Shown: piece after piece, positions 28,226 through 37,723 of the stretch
Layout: each line of letters begins with the position of its first letter
Numbering within the stretch: the stretch's first letter is position 1
Origin: Candidatus Jorgensenbacteria bacterium
Lineage (GTDB): Bacteria > Patescibacteriota > Minisyncoccia > UBA6257 > GWB1-50-10
Length of the DNA: 42,914 nucleotides
Reading direction: 5' to 3'
NCBI GenBank assembly: GCA_011050075.1
Contig: DRGK01000004.1
Coordinates: 1-42,914 of the forward strand
The notes under the pieces: model-generated
What the model was told of the DNA's origin: nothing
Database searches by the model: none
What the model saw: only the letters and a program-made list of their open reading frames with translations
Made by a program: the position numbers and the translations under genes

Positions 28226-28783
28226 TTATATCAAGATATTAAAGATACCGATGATGCCGCTCGCGACAAGAGTATTGAAAACAAGATTGCCCAGAAACGC
28301 AACAGGCAGAACCTGTCTTAATCGCATTCCCATAAACCCGAAAGGTATTAACAGTACCTCATTTGGTAAAGGAACGAATGAGGCAAATAAGAAAAGGGTT
28401 ACAAGGAGTGTTTTGGGACGTTCTTCGCGAAGCCGTTCCATCTTTTTCATGAATGGGCGTTTATCTGAATCAAATAAGGCGTGTCCGCCACGACCGACGT
28501 AAAACATGACTAAATCACCTAATGTAAGTCCGGCAGAAATAGCAAAGACCACAATAATGATATTAAGGCCAAGTTCGGTGAATAGGGGTGTGAATATAAC
28601 GATGGGAACCGGCACAAGGAGATTAAACCCACTGAGGATTGATGCGAAAAATATTCCCACATACCCATAGGTAGTTACGGCGATACGAATATAGTTGCTT
28701 TCGGTAATAGCGTTAAAATGCAGGAAGACAACAATAATAACTCCGATAGCAATAGCCACATTGATAAGTATTTTTTTGTTCAT
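28226..28783 (-). CDS. VTT/DedA-like (YqaA-type) membrane protein
   Basis: Multi-TM; GLTLGDLVMFYVGRGG...FVPLPNEVLLIPFGFMGM; start moved to Met at 28783. Confidence 0.7.
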   Translation of the reverse strand: MNKKILINVAIAIGVIIVVFLHFNAITESNYIRIAVTTYGYVGIFFASILSGFNLLVPVPIVIFTPLFTELGLNIIIVVFAISAGLTLGDLVMFYVGRGGHALFDSDKRPFMKKMERLREERPKTLLVTLFLFASFVPLPNEVLLIPFGFMGMRLRQVLPVAFLGNLVFNTLVASGIIGIFNILI

Positions 28784-28824
28784 GCGTAAAGGGGTACTAT
28801 AATAGTATAACGGTAAAAAAATTA

Positions 28825-29685
28825 ATGAACTATATATTTTTCGGCACACCACGCTTTGGTGCGCTGGTGTTAAAAAAGCTTATAAGTGCCGGTATGCCGC
28901 CGCTATTAGTAGTATGCAACCCGGATAAACCGGTTGGCAGAAAGCAGATAGTTACCGCTCCACCGGTAAAGCGCATTACTGAGATACACGACATTCCAGT
29001 GTATCAACCGAAGACGTTGAAGTCAGAGGAGGTTATACAGGAACTTTCACGTCACAATATCGATACGGCGGTTGTCGCCGCATACGGGAAGATCATCCCC
29101 GATAATCTCTTGCGGCTGCCGAAGCACGGAATGGTCAATATTCATCCGTCCCTCCTACCAAAATATCGTGGTGCCACGCCGATTCAGTCAGTCATACTAG
29201 AAGGTGATAGCGTGACTGGGGTCACGATCATAGTACTGGATAAAGAACTTGACCATGGTCCGATTATTGCTCAGCGCACCGTTACTATTGATGGGCGAGG
29301 GTATGAAGAACTGGAGCAGTTGCTCGCTGAAGAGGGAGCAGAACTCTTAGTAACGACACTGCCGCGATATCTCTCGGGTGACATACAACCAAAACCGCAG
29401 GAACACGCTGATGCAACGATGACTAAAAAATTCACCGCAGAGGATGCTTACGTACCGTACGATGATTTACGTGCGGCGGTAACAGGAGATGCTGCGGCCG
29501 CGTCGCGCATTGACCGCATGGTGCGCGCATTTACTCATGAGCCTGGTGTCTGGACTGAACCGGCAGACACAACACTTAACCTTCCGGTGGGGAAACGGGT
29601 AAAGATTTTAGAGACAAGACTTGAGGAGGGTTTATTGCATCTCGTACGCATTCAGGTTGCCGGCAAAAAACCGCAACTGTACTAG
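28825..29685 (+). CDS. fmt: Methionyl-tRNA formyltransferase
   Basis: MNYIFFGTPRFGALVLKKL...VNIHPSLLPKYRGATPIQSVILEGD...TGVTIIVLDKELDHGPI. Confidence 0.95.
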   Translation: MNYIFFGTPRFGALVLKKLISAGMPPLLVVCNPDKPVGRKQIVTAPPVKRITEIHDIPVYQPKTLKSEEVIQELSRHNIDTAVVAAYGKIIPDNLLRLPKHGMVNIHPSLLPKYRGATPIQSVILEGDSVTGVTIIVLDKELDHGPIIAQRTVTIDGRGYEELEQLLAEEGAELLVTTLPRYLSGDIQPKPQEHADATMTKKFTAEDAYVPYDDLRAAVTGDAAAASRIDRMVRAFTHEPGVWTEPADTTLNLPVGKRVKILETRLEEGLLHLVRIQVAGKKPQLY

Positions 29686-29691
29686 TATGAT

Positions 29692-30198
29692 TTATGTAGA
29701 TTCACGATCACGCAATTCGGTGTCAAATGTTTGTGTTGCACTGTCGATATATAACATACCGTCGAGGTGATCAGTTTCATGCTGGAATACCTGTGCGAGA
29801 AATCCCCATGCTGTTATCTTTACTTTCTTCCCATTAATATTCAGACCCTCAATAGTGACTTTTTCAGACCGTTCTATTGTACCGCATGTGTGCGGCACGC
29901 TTAGGCATCCTTCTTCAAATAACTTCCTTTTGCGGGAGCGTTTGGTAATTTTTGGATTGATAATGGTGTAGAACTTTGAAGTACCCTGCTCATTAGGAAT
30001 TTCAGCGATGAATAAACGTTTATTAATCCCAACTTGGTTAGCTGAAAGTCCAACCCCATTTGCTCCCTGCATAATGCGGCGCATATCTTTTACAAGTGCG
30101 CGCAGTACTTTTGTATCCTCATGCTTCAAATTAATCTTTGGTAGCTTAGTGCGCAGCACTTCTTCTTCTTTTTTGTTATCAGTTGTGTATACGTGCAT
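29692..30198 (-). CDS. def: Peptide deformylase
   Basis: GVGLSANQVGINKRLFI, EEGCLSVP, FQHETDHLDGMLYID. Confidence 0.95.
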   Translation of the reverse strand: MHVYTTDNKKEEEVLRTKLPKINLKHEDTKVLRALVKDMRRIMQGANGVGLSANQVGINKRLFIAEIPNEQGTSKFYTIINPKITKRSRKRKLFEEGCLSVPHTCGTIERSEKVTIEGLNINGKKVKITAWGFLAQVFQHETDHLDGMLYIDSATQTFDTELRDREST

Positions 30199-30200
30199 GA

Positions 30201-30473
30201 TTACCGCTTCTCCTTTGTTTTTGTGGTGAGCATGCGCATAAAATATGCACCCTTATTTATAACGTTCGGTTTTTCAGCAATGTTCTTCGCGAGTATGATG
30301 AGTGAATGATTGTCGTGTTCCTTCGCGAGCTTGATGTAGAGTGATTTGTGCCGTTCGTCGTCTAAAATCTTGGCGAGTTCAAGACCGATGAGCTGATGTG
30401 GCGTTGTAACCCTGCTCTGCTTGCGTCGCTCTTCAATAAGTTCCATATATGATTGTTCATCAGACTTTTTCAT
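30201..30473 (-). CDS. Hypothetical protein, probably co-transcribed with def
   Basis: 90-aa ORF with ATG, 2-nt gap to def. Confidence 0.6.
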   Translation of the reverse strand: MKKSDEQSYMELIEERRKQSRVTTPHQLIGLELAKILDDERHKSLYIKLAKEHDNHSLIILAKNIAEKPNVINKGAYFMRMLTTKTKEKR

Positions 30474-30545
30474 TGTGTATTGCTATCATACCACGCCACC
30501 CTATTTCTTGCGTTGCGCTGTATAATCAAGTAAAGTGAAGAAGTT

Positions 30546-31784
30546 ATGAAGCAGCAAAATAAGGCGCAATTAACTGTACTCATCCTCGTATTACTGGGAG
30601 CTGTTTTTTATGGCGGATATATGTTCGGTGTTCGGGAAGTGGAGCCTGTTGAAAACATCGTTGTTTCTAAAGACGCGAACGGCATTATTGATGCCGACTT
30701 TTCACTTTTCTGGGACTCGGTGAAGATTATAAAAGACCGATTTTATGAACCGGGAGAAGTGGATGACCAAGAGTTGGTGTACGGTGCGATTCGCGGCGTA
30801 CTCGGCGCGCTCGGGGATCCATACTCAACATTTTTTGAGCCGGAAGACGCAGAGAAGTTCCAACAGGACATAACGGGTAACTTCGGCGGTATCGGCGCAC
30901 AGATTGGTATTCGTGACAATCAGTTGATTGTCATTGCCCCGCTTAAAGGTAATCCTGCAGAAGCAGCTGGCTTGAAAGCAAAGGACAAGATTTTGCAGGT
31001 AGACGATACGGGAACTACCGGACTTTCTATTAATGACTCAGTCAAGATAATTCGTGGTGAGACTGGTACGGATGTTCGTCTACTGATAATGCGCGACAGT
31101 TGGGATGAATCGCGTGAGATTGTAATTACGCGGGCAAATATCCAAGTGCCGACCCTTGATTGGGAAGTGAGAGATGGGGACATTGCCTATATTCAGCTGT
31201 ATAGCTTTAACTCGAATGCTCCGACATTATTCTACAAAGCATCGTTCTCTGCGCTGCTGAAAGGTGTAAGCGGGCTCGTGCTTGACCTGCGCAACAACTC
31301 AGGTGGTTTTCTGGAGGTCGCGAACAATATTTCCGGCTGGTTCTTGGAGCGCGGTGACGTTATTGTGCAGGAGAAGTTTCCGGACGGTACGGTACACAAA
31401 TTCTATGCGAACGGTAACGGCGCATGGCGGCATATACCAATTATAGTTTTGGTTAATGGCGGCTCTGCATCTGCATCCGAAATTCTCATTGGAGCAATTC
31501 GTGACCATCTTGGCTCTACCGTCGTCGGTGAGCAGACCTTTGGTAAGGGAACCGTACAGGAAATAGAGACGCTGGCTGATGGTTCAAAGATAAAGATATC
31601 GGTTGCCGAATGGTTAACCCCGAACGGCACGCATATTGATGGTGAGGGCATTACACCGGATGTAGAAGTTGAGTTCACTGACGAGGATGTTGAGAACGAG
31701 CGCGATCCGCAGCTTGAACGGGCATTTGAGCTTATTAAGGAGCAGACTCAAGGCATGACTGCAATTCAAACTATTATTTTGTAA
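30546..31784 (+). CDS. ctpA: S41 family C-terminal processing peptidase (PDZ)
   Basis: GDPYSTFFEPEDAEKFQQDITGNFGGIGAQIG, PDZ region, VNGGSASASEILIGAI, EQTFGKGTVQ. Confidence 0.92.
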   Translation: MKQQNKAQLTVLILVLLGAVFYGGYMFGVREVEPVENIVVSKDANGIIDADFSLFWDSVKIIKDRFYEPGEVDDQELVYGAIRGVLGALGDPYSTFFEPEDAEKFQQDITGNFGGIGAQIGIRDNQLIVIAPLKGNPAEAAGLKAKDKILQVDDTGTTGLSINDSVKIIRGETGTDVRLLIMRDSWDESREIVITRANIQVPTLDWEVRDGDIAYIQLYSFNSNAPTLFYKASFSALLKGVSGLVLDLRNNSGGFLEVANNISGWFLERGDVIVQEKFPDGTVHKFYANGNGAWRHIPIIVLVNGGSASASEILIGAIRDHLGSTVVGEQTFGKGTVQEIETLADGSKIKISVAEWLTPNGTHIDGEGITPDVEVEFTDEDVENERDPQLERAFELIKEQTQGMTAIQTIIL

Positions 31785-31786
31785 CT

Positions 31787-32239
31787 ATGAAAAAGAAAGT
31801 AACCGTTATATTACACGACACAGTCCCGCACGTTGGCCAAAAAGATGAGGTGCGTGAGGTGGCAATAGGTTTTTTCCGAAACTATCTGCGTCCAAGAGGC
31901 CTCGCGATAATCGCAACACTGGCCGAGCAGGAGAGATTGAAAACAAAGAAAGCGCGTGCCGTGGAGGAGAAGACCGAGCGTATTGCTGAAGCAAAGCAGG
32001 AAGTACAGCAAACAAAAGAAACAACACTTACCTTTACGAAGCGCGCTGCAAAACAAGAAGGTCATATCTTCGGTTCGGTAACTGCTAAACAGATTGAAGA
32101 AGCGTTGAAAGAGCAGGGTATTGAGCATGCACAGGCGAAGTTATTGAAACCAATTCGTGAGATTGGTGAGCATGAGATTTCTGTTGACTTTGGCGACGGT
32201 ATTACAGGGAAAGTAAAAGTAGTTATCAAAGCAGAGTAA
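31787..32239 (+). CDS. rplI: 50S ribosomal protein L9
   Basis: KVTVILHDTVPHVGQKDEVREVAIGFFRNYLRPRGLAIIAT. Confidence 0.94.
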   Translation: MKKKVTVILHDTVPHVGQKDEVREVAIGFFRNYLRPRGLAIIATLAEQERLKTKKARAVEEKTERIAEAKQEVQQTKETTLTFTKRAAKQEGHIFGSVTAKQIEEALKEQGIEHAQAKLLKPIREIGEHEISVDFGDGITGKVKVVIKAE

Positions 32240-32263
32240 GAAAGTAGGGTATTAAAAAGAAGG

Positions 32264-32288
32264 ACAGCGCTCAATGGTTGAGCGCTGT
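32264..32288 (+). terminator. Hairpin downstream of rplI (terminator-like, weak T tail)
   Basis: ACAGCGCTCAA-tgg-TTGAGCGCTGT, 11-bp perfect stem. Confidence 0.5.
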
Positions 32289-32397
32289 TGTGATGAGGTA
32301 GGTGAGGTGGGAAGAAAGGAGAGATATGGGGTGGAACATATCGTAGGTAAGGATCTTCTGTGAGGATAGCATATATCTATAAAAAAGTCAAGTGTAA

Positions 32398-32425
32398 GAA
32401 AAACCCCCGTTTGGTAACGGGGGTT
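32398..32425 (-). terminator. Rho-independent terminator for the 32431-32856 gene
   Basis: AACCCCCGTT-tggt-AACGGGGGTT with T-run on the minus strand. Confidence 0.8.
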
Positions 32426-32430
32426 AGTAA

Positions 32431-32856
32431 TTATACTGTTTTGTCTACATTTCCCTTCACTTCGCGGGGTAAACCATTTTCGTAGCACGCTATAAAAAGT
32501 GAACGTGATGGCGCGTCCGGATCGATGCACCGCCTAAAGTGTCCTGCGAGAGGAACACGTTTAGACAAGATGTACGCACGCGTAATGTTATCTGGTCCTG
32601 TTGCAACCATGAAGAAACCGAATAAACGATCTCCGCCGTCCACGGTTCCATAATTGTAGTACACGGTGTCCAGACTGAGATCTGATTCCCCCAATGGTTC
32701 CATGTTGCGTGTGAGAATTACCCACAGAACCAAACCGGAGAAGGAAATAGCGATGAAAAATAGTAGTATAGCAACACCAGTTTCTCTCTCAGCAAACCTG
32801 TGTCCACTATAAGCTGCAATTACAAGGAGAAGGATTATAACTAACCAACTCTTCAT
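32431..32856 (-). CDS. Small membrane protein (paralog A)
   Basis: Strong SD AAGGAGGTG before ATG; two TM segments then soluble domain with LSKRVP. Confidence 0.75.
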   Translation of the reverse strand: MKSWLVIILLLVIAAYSGHRFAERETGVAILLFFIAISFSGLVLWVILTRNMEPLGESDLSLDTVYYNYGTVDGGDRLFGFFMVATGPDNITRAYILSKRVPLAGHFRRCIDPDAPSRSLFIACYENGLPREVKGNVDKTV

Positions 32857-32932
32857 CTAACACCTCCTTGGTGATTTTATGATGTGAAAAATAACTTCCC
32901 TTACAATAGGATACTTCGCGCGTTTTGTCAAG

Positions 32933-32960
32933 AAAAAAGGCCTCATAAGAGACCTTTTTG
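32933..32960 (-). terminator. Terminator downstream of the 32993-33424 gene
   Basis: Minus strand GGTCTC-ttat-GAGGCC-TTTTTT. Confidence 0.65.
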
Positions 32961-32992
32961 ATTTGTGAGATTATAATATTTGTCCGGTGTAA

Positions 32993-33424
32993 CTATCCTT
33001 CTGGCTCTGGTTCTGGGTACGGTTCGTACTGTCGTTCGCCATCTTTGCCTAATACCACCTTAAAGATAGATGGTACATGCTTGGACAGGCGGAATGCGCC
33101 AGTACATCCATCTCTGTCTCTCAGGAAGGTATGAAAAATCTTTACCTCTTCATGTTCCTGGGAGATGACAGGTGGACCCACTAACTGATAGATCTCATTT
33201 TCCACCAAATCCTTTTCTGTGAGTGATTTACCTTTCGACTCAACATCTCCTACAGCTGAAATGAATAGAAAAAGGAAAATCGCAGCAATGAGAAAAACAA
33301 ACCCTGAACTAAAGGGGGTTGTAGTTTTGTATAACATAACCGCGCCGATAGCGATTGAGAGAATACCAACCGTTGCGAGTATAATGGATGCATTGCTCAA
33401 CCTATTCCAGCGTTTACCGATCAT
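32993..33424 (-). CDS. Small membrane protein (paralog B)
   Basis: SD AAGGAG before ATG; two TM segments then soluble domain with LSKHVP. Confidence 0.75.
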   Translation of the reverse strand: MIGKRWNRLSNASIILATVGILSIAIGAVMLYKTTTPFSSGFVFLIAAIFLFLFISAVGDVESKGKSLTEKDLVENEIYQLVGPPVISQEHEEVKIFHTFLRDRDGCTGAFRLSKHVPSIFKVVLGKDGERQYEPYPEPEPEG

Positions 33425-33516
33425 CTTTCATCTCCTTGTTTTATTCAGTTATCAACAAAATTATGCTGGTCAAATAATACCAATATCCCTTTTTATTGTC
33501 AAGCACTTACCACAAA

Positions 33517-33540
33517 CAAAAAACCGCTCCTGTGAGCGGT
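33517..33540 (-). terminator. Rho-independent terminator of rpmA
   Basis: Minus strand ACCGCTC-acag-GAGCGGTTTTTT. Confidence 0.8.
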
Positions 33541-33573
33541 CCCTAAAACTCCTGCCTATCGGGCAAGTAACAC

Positions 33574-33846
33574 CTATTTAACACTAACCACCTTCACGCG
33601 TCTCCGAGATCCGTCAAATCTCGTTCTCAGTTTCGTGCTGAACGTAACGATACCTTCCTGTACGGCGTATAGTGTATCATCTTTCCCGCGCCGCACGTTC
33701 TCGCCGGGATGCATCTTCGTGCCGCGCTGGCGTACGATAACCATCCCCGGGCGCACCTTCTGCCCGCCAAAAAGCTTTACCCCGAGCCGCTTGGATATCG
33801 AGTCACCGCTTCCTTTAAATCCTCCTTTTTGTTTTACGTGTGCCAT
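33574..33846 (-). CDS. rpmA: 50S ribosomal protein L27
   Basis: [61 protein letters not shown]; start moved to Met at 33846. Confidence 0.95.
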   Translation of the reverse strand: MAHVKQKGGFKGSGDSISKRLGVKLFGGQKVRPGMVIVRQRGTKMHPGENVRRGKDDTLYAVQEGIVTFSTKLRTRFDGSRRRVKVVSVK

Positions 33847-33884
33847 AGTCTGTAATGGTAGAATAATAGGGGAGAGAAAAACGT

Positions 33885-34061
33885 ATGTCAATAAAATTTA
33901 GAATACGTGAGTGGTGGAAACAGAACAGAGGATGGATGATAGTGGTATTAGTACTTGTGCTTGTGATAACACTCAGTTTTGGTGTTGGGTACCTTGTTGC
34001 TCGTGAGACCAATCCAGCCCCTATTGTCATTAAGCAGTGTCCCAGTAGAATTTTCAAATAA
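33885..34061 (+). CDS. Short single-TM protein (58 aa), possible N-terminal part of a frameshifted gene
   Basis: Translated by eye: [58 protein letters not shown]. Confidence 0.5.
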   Translation: MSIKFRIREWWKQNRGWMIVVLVLVLVITLSFGVGYLVARETNPAPIVIKQCPSRIFK

Positions 34062-34395
34062 ATCTGAGCTAGAAGGAGAACTTGAGTTCAGTATAGATTC
34101 TCCTTTTAATTCCATTTCTATTTCTCCAGAAAAAACGCTCTTTTTTGCGCGACACTGGGATAACCCTATTGCAATGACCAATAGCACTGGCACTGCTTAT
34201 GTCTGTAGGATAGGAGATCCGCCACATAGATTTGATTTTGATGTGCTTTCCTTTTGCTTGAATGAAAGAGGCGTACCAGTAGTTATTCACGTGTATACAG
34301 GCTATCATAATACCAACGAGATTCCGCAGTTTATAGAAGCTAAAATGCCCGAAGATATTAAAACAAGAATTCAAGCCTATTTAGACGAACTATAA
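34062..34395 (+). CDS. Hypothetical protein; C-terminal reading frame without a convincing own start
   Basis: Continuation of ORF 33979-34395 (TTG start inside the preceding ORF): SELEGELEFSIDSPFNSISISPEKTLFFARHWDNP...AYLDEL. Confidence 0.4.
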
Positions 34396-34434
34396 TCAAC
34401 AAAAAATAGCAATACTAGATTTAGGTTTGTAAAT

Positions 34435-35226
34435 ATGCAAAAAAAAGTATTTAAGCATAAATTTAACAAAGGCAAGAACAAGGTATCTATTGAGAAAAAC
34501 GATGTCTTCCATTTCTTGAAAGCACAACCAGCTGGTAGTATAGACCTAATCATAACTGACCCCGCCTATTCTGGTATGAATAATCACCTATCTCTAGGCA
34601 AGGGCAGGATTGTTGGTAAATATTCCGAAAAAGGGACTAGCAACGGCAAGTGGTTCGAAGAATTTGAAGACACTGAAGAAAATTATAGAAAGTTTCTTTC
34701 TTTGTGCAAAAAAACCTTGAAGAGTAATGGTCATTTATATATTATGTTCGATGCTTTTTCATTGCTTTCTCTGGGGCACATTGTCCGTGATTTTTTTGAT
34801 GTCAAGAACGTTATTACTTGGGATAAGGTTAACATTGGAATGGGGCACTATTTTAGAAGAAGGCACGAGTTTATACTTTTTGCGACTAATGGAAACAACA
34901 TAAAGATAAAGCACAGGTCATTTCCTGATGTCTGGCGAATTAAAAGAATACATCGGGCAAGTTATCCTACCCAAAAACCAGTTGAGTTATTTGACATAAT
35001 GGTTAGTGCGAGCTCGAAGCCTGGTTATACAGTTTGTGACCCATTTTTAGGAAGTGGCTCTGCCGCTATTTCTGCAATTAAATACGATTGTGATTTCGTG
35101 GGTTGTGATATTTCAAAGAAGGCAGTGGAAATATCGCAAAAAAGGATAAGTGAATTTATTAAGACTGAAATTGACTGTCTACAAAACAAAACCAGCGTCC
35201 CTGAAAATGAAAAACGTTTTTGGTAA
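34435..35226 (+). CDS. Beta-class DNA methyltransferase (R-M system)
   Basis: IDLIITDPAYSGMNN (motif IV DPAY) precedes VCDPFLGSGSAAISAIKYDCDFVGCDIS (motif I); overlaps the REase start. Confidence 0.88.
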   Translation: MQKKVFKHKFNKGKNKVSIEKNDVFHFLKAQPAGSIDLIITDPAYSGMNNHLSLGKGRIVGKYSEKGTSNGKWFEEFEDTEENYRKFLSLCKKTLKSNGHLYIMFDAFSLLSLGHIVRDFFDVKNVITWDKVNIGMGHYFRRRHEFILFATNGNNIKIKHRSFPDVWRIKRIHRASYPTQKPVELFDIMVSASSKPGYTVCDPFLGSGSAAISAIKYDCDFVGCDISKKAVEISQKRISEFIKTEIDCLQNKTSVPENEKRFW

Positions 35227-36923
35227 TTATGGCTAGTATCACAGATAAGAAAACTATATTTTTTGTAACCTCTCCGAGGTCTCCTGATAAGCTTATCAAT
35301 GAGATACGCACGCTGGTAGAAAACTTTGAAGGCGAGAAATGGAACGAAAAGACCCAAAAAGATTTCTATCTCCACTTGTCGAAGCAGGATTTTTTCAAAG
35401 GCTCTACAACTGGAGACCTTGCCTTTAAGGCAAGGGACCGAATAAACAGAGCCCCTAAGGCGCTTGGTTTTGTAGACCTTTCTCCTGTTATCAAGCTAAC
35501 CAATGCAGGTAAGTTGTTTTTGACGGGAAAAAGATCGGAAGAAGTGTTTTTGAGACAATTGATTAAATTTCAGCTTCATTCGCCATATCACACAGATAAA
35601 AACGACGCATTTAGAGTGAAGCCTTATTTGGAGTTGATGAGACTTGTATACGAACTAGGCGGTTTGAGTAAACACGAAATAGGTTTGTTTGTAATAGGAC
35701 TTACAAGCTATAAAAAATATGATGATGTAAAATCTAGAATACTTGATTTTAGAAAAGAAAAGTCTGGTCTTCGAAAACGTAAGGTGAGTTACAAACAATT
35801 TATCGCAGAAGAATTTGAAAAAGAATTATCTAGGTTATTTGCAGAAAAAATAAAAGGCGGGGAAATCTTTATAAGACAAAACAAGAAGCAGTCGCTGGGA
35901 AAGTTTATCAGAGCCAAGAAGAGCAATCATCTTGATTATTCAGATGCATCTATTCGCTATCTCCGAATGACGGGTTTGTTCTCTATGAACCCAAGAAGCT
36001 CTAAGGTTTATGTGCTAGAAGAGCGTAAAAAAGACGTAGAGTTTATCTTGGAAAATACCCCGCGAGATATTTTTAAGTATAAAAATGAAGATGACTATAA
36101 GACCCAACTCTTTGCTGCAACGGAACCGAAACTCTTTGTTGATGACAAGGAACGTATTATTTCAAAAATACTGCGGAAGAGCAATGAATTTAACACTGGA
36201 GAGCTAGAAATTAAAACGACTGAAGAACTAAAAGATATTTATAAAAGTATTTTGCAAAAAAGTCTGACCGAGCTTGTTGAAAATGAACAAAGCAAACTTA
36301 AAGACTATGAAGATTTTGATGATGTTGATGAGGTCTTTTCAAGTATTACAAACAGAGAGGCTGTTGACCCATCTCTATTTTTCGAGTGGAACGTGTGGCG
36401 TGCTTTTTCAATGCTAGACGATGGAGATATACAAGGAAATTTCAAAGTTGATGACGACGGAGTTCCTCTGTATACGGCTCCAGCAAATACTCCAGACATT
36501 GTGTGTAAATACAAAGATTTTGACACAATCGTAGAAGTAACGCTTTCGTCTGGTCAGAAACAATATGAAATGGAAGGTGAGCCGGTGGCTAGGCATTATG
36601 GGAATTATAGAAAAGAGACACAGAAAGATGTTGTTTTTGGGATTTTTATTGCTCCAAAGCTAAACGATGCGGCGGTGGCGCATTATTATGCATTATATCG
36701 AATAAACATCGAGCATTATGGGGGGAAAGCAAAAATTATACCGCTAAGCCTAGACGACCTTAAAACACTACTTAAAAATGCATATCAATCAAAGAAAAGA
36801 CCGAAAGCTGCTGACATTAAAACGCTTTTTGTTCATCTATCTGATTTAGCACTAAGCACAAGTTCTGAAAAAGAGTGGCGTCAAAAGATATCAGAGACAG
36901 TCCAAGGCGCGTTTATTCAATAA
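35220..36923 (+). CDS. AlwI-family type II restriction endonuclease
   Basis: VTSPRSPDKLINEIRTLVENFEGEKW...ARDRINRAPKALGFVDLSPVIKLTNAGKLFL; catalytic region NTPDIVCKYKDFDTIVEVTLSSGQKQYEMEGEPVARHYGNY; paired with MTase. Confidence 0.85.
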   Translation: MVIMASITDKKTIFFVTSPRSPDKLINEIRTLVENFEGEKWNEKTQKDFYLHLSKQDFFKGSTTGDLAFKARDRINRAPKALGFVDLSPVIKLTNAGKLFLTGKRSEEVFLRQLIKFQLHSPYHTDKNDAFRVKPYLELMRLVYELGGLSKHEIGLFVIGLTSYKKYDDVKSRILDFRKEKSGLRKRKVSYKQFIAEEFEKELSRLFAEKIKGGEIFIRQNKKQSLGKFIRAKKSNHLDYSDASIRYLRMTGLFSMNPRSSKVYVLEERKKDVEFILENTPRDIFKYKNEDDYKTQLFAATEPKLFVDDKERIISKILRKSNEFNTGELEIKTTEELKDIYKSILQKSLTELVENEQSKLKDYEDFDDVDEVFSSITNREAVDPSLFFEWNVWRAFSMLDDGDIQGNFKVDDDGVPLYTAPANTPDIVCKYKDFDTIVEVTLSSGQKQYEMEGEPVARHYGNYRKETQKDVVFGIFIAPKLNDAAVAHYYALYRINIEHYGGKAKIIPLSLDDLKTLLKNAYQSKKRPKAADIKTLFVHLSDLALSTSSEKEWRQKISETVQGAFIQ

Positions 36924-36927
36924 ACCA

Positions 36928-36945
36928 ATCTACCGTTGTGTAGAT
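36928..36945. repeat. Hairpin just after the REase gene
   Basis: ATCTAC-cgttgt-GTAGAT. Confidence 0.5.
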
Positions 36946-36986
36946 AGGTCTGGTATATAGATATATCCATTTTGCCTCTGTAAAAT

Positions 36987-37014
36987 GGTTCTAACGTCGT
37001 CCACGGTGGGGAGC
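36987..37014 (+). repeat. 28-nt direct repeat, copy 1
   Basis: GGTTCTAACGTCGTCCACGGTGGGGAGC. Confidence 0.8.
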
Positions 37015-37040
37015 TATGATTTTCGCTTTACAGTGCTGTT

Positions 37041-37709
37041 ATGCGGCACTATTGTTTTGGTATGGATGAAAAACACTACGTGACTCTTTTACACGAACGT
37101 GACGAGTGTCTCAAAAAAGATATTCCTGGATCTTTAGATCTATCTATCGGACTAAAAAGCTTTCCTACAAAACCAGCAAAAGATTGGATTCCACGCATTC
37201 ACCTTACAGAGGTAGTGAGGGCTAACTTTCGAAGAGCAGCGATTCAAATGAAAACTTTTAGAAAACACTTCAATGAGTATCTTGTTGTCGATGATGACCC
37301 TGTAGAATCACAAAAGACCGATAATTACATTTGCTTTTGTATAGCCATGTATTTTTTTGGAACTGCTGCTCTTAAGGCAGCAAAACGTTTATGTGAAATC
37401 ACAGAGTGTCCATCAAAAGAACTTACACAAGAATTATCAAATCATAGACAACGTTATCGAAGTTGGACAATAAGATTTGCAGGGTTTCGGAATAAAATTG
37501 GAGCCCATGGGTATGATCCTGTAAGGGGGGGCCACGAGTATTCTTCAGTGGGTAGTGATGGAGTGTTCGCTTTTTATACTTATTCTATGAAAACATTGAA
37601 GCCAGATAAAAGACTTGAGATTGTTCCAGAAATTGATTTTTTTAAGCTGGAAGAATATCTTAACGGTCTATTCAAGATTCTCTATAATGTGTGGGATATA
37701 AAGCCATAA
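37041..37709 (+). CDS. Hypothetical protein with possible HEPN-like RNxxxAH motif
   Basis: 222-aa ORF; RFAGFRNKIGAHGYDP; start could also be Met at 37062. Confidence 0.6.
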   Translation: MRHYCFGMDEKHYVTLLHERDECLKKDIPGSLDLSIGLKSFPTKPAKDWIPRIHLTEVVRANFRRAAIQMKTFRKHFNEYLVVDDDPVESQKTDNYICFCIAMYFFGTAALKAAKRLCEITECPSKELTQELSNHRQRYRSWTIRFAGFRNKIGAHGYDPVRGGHEYSSVGSDGVFAFYTYSMKTLKPDKRLEIVPEIDFFKLEEYLNGLFKILYNVWDIKP

Positions 37710-37723
37710 TTTTTCACTAAACA

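Noticed and set aside
33550-33572. CTGCCtatcGGGCAAG hairpin near the rpmA 3' end as another palindrome element
   Set aside because: Imperfect short stem with no match to the 18-bp palindrome; the adjacent ACCGCTC hairpin already explains termination.
36987-37044. Repeat copy 1 as an integron attC site (TTCTAAC ... GTTATGC)
   Set aside because: The 7-mers deviate from RYYYAAC/GTTRRRY, no complementary L''/L' arms are visible, copy 2 has no matching right-hand GTT site, and there is no integrase in the window.
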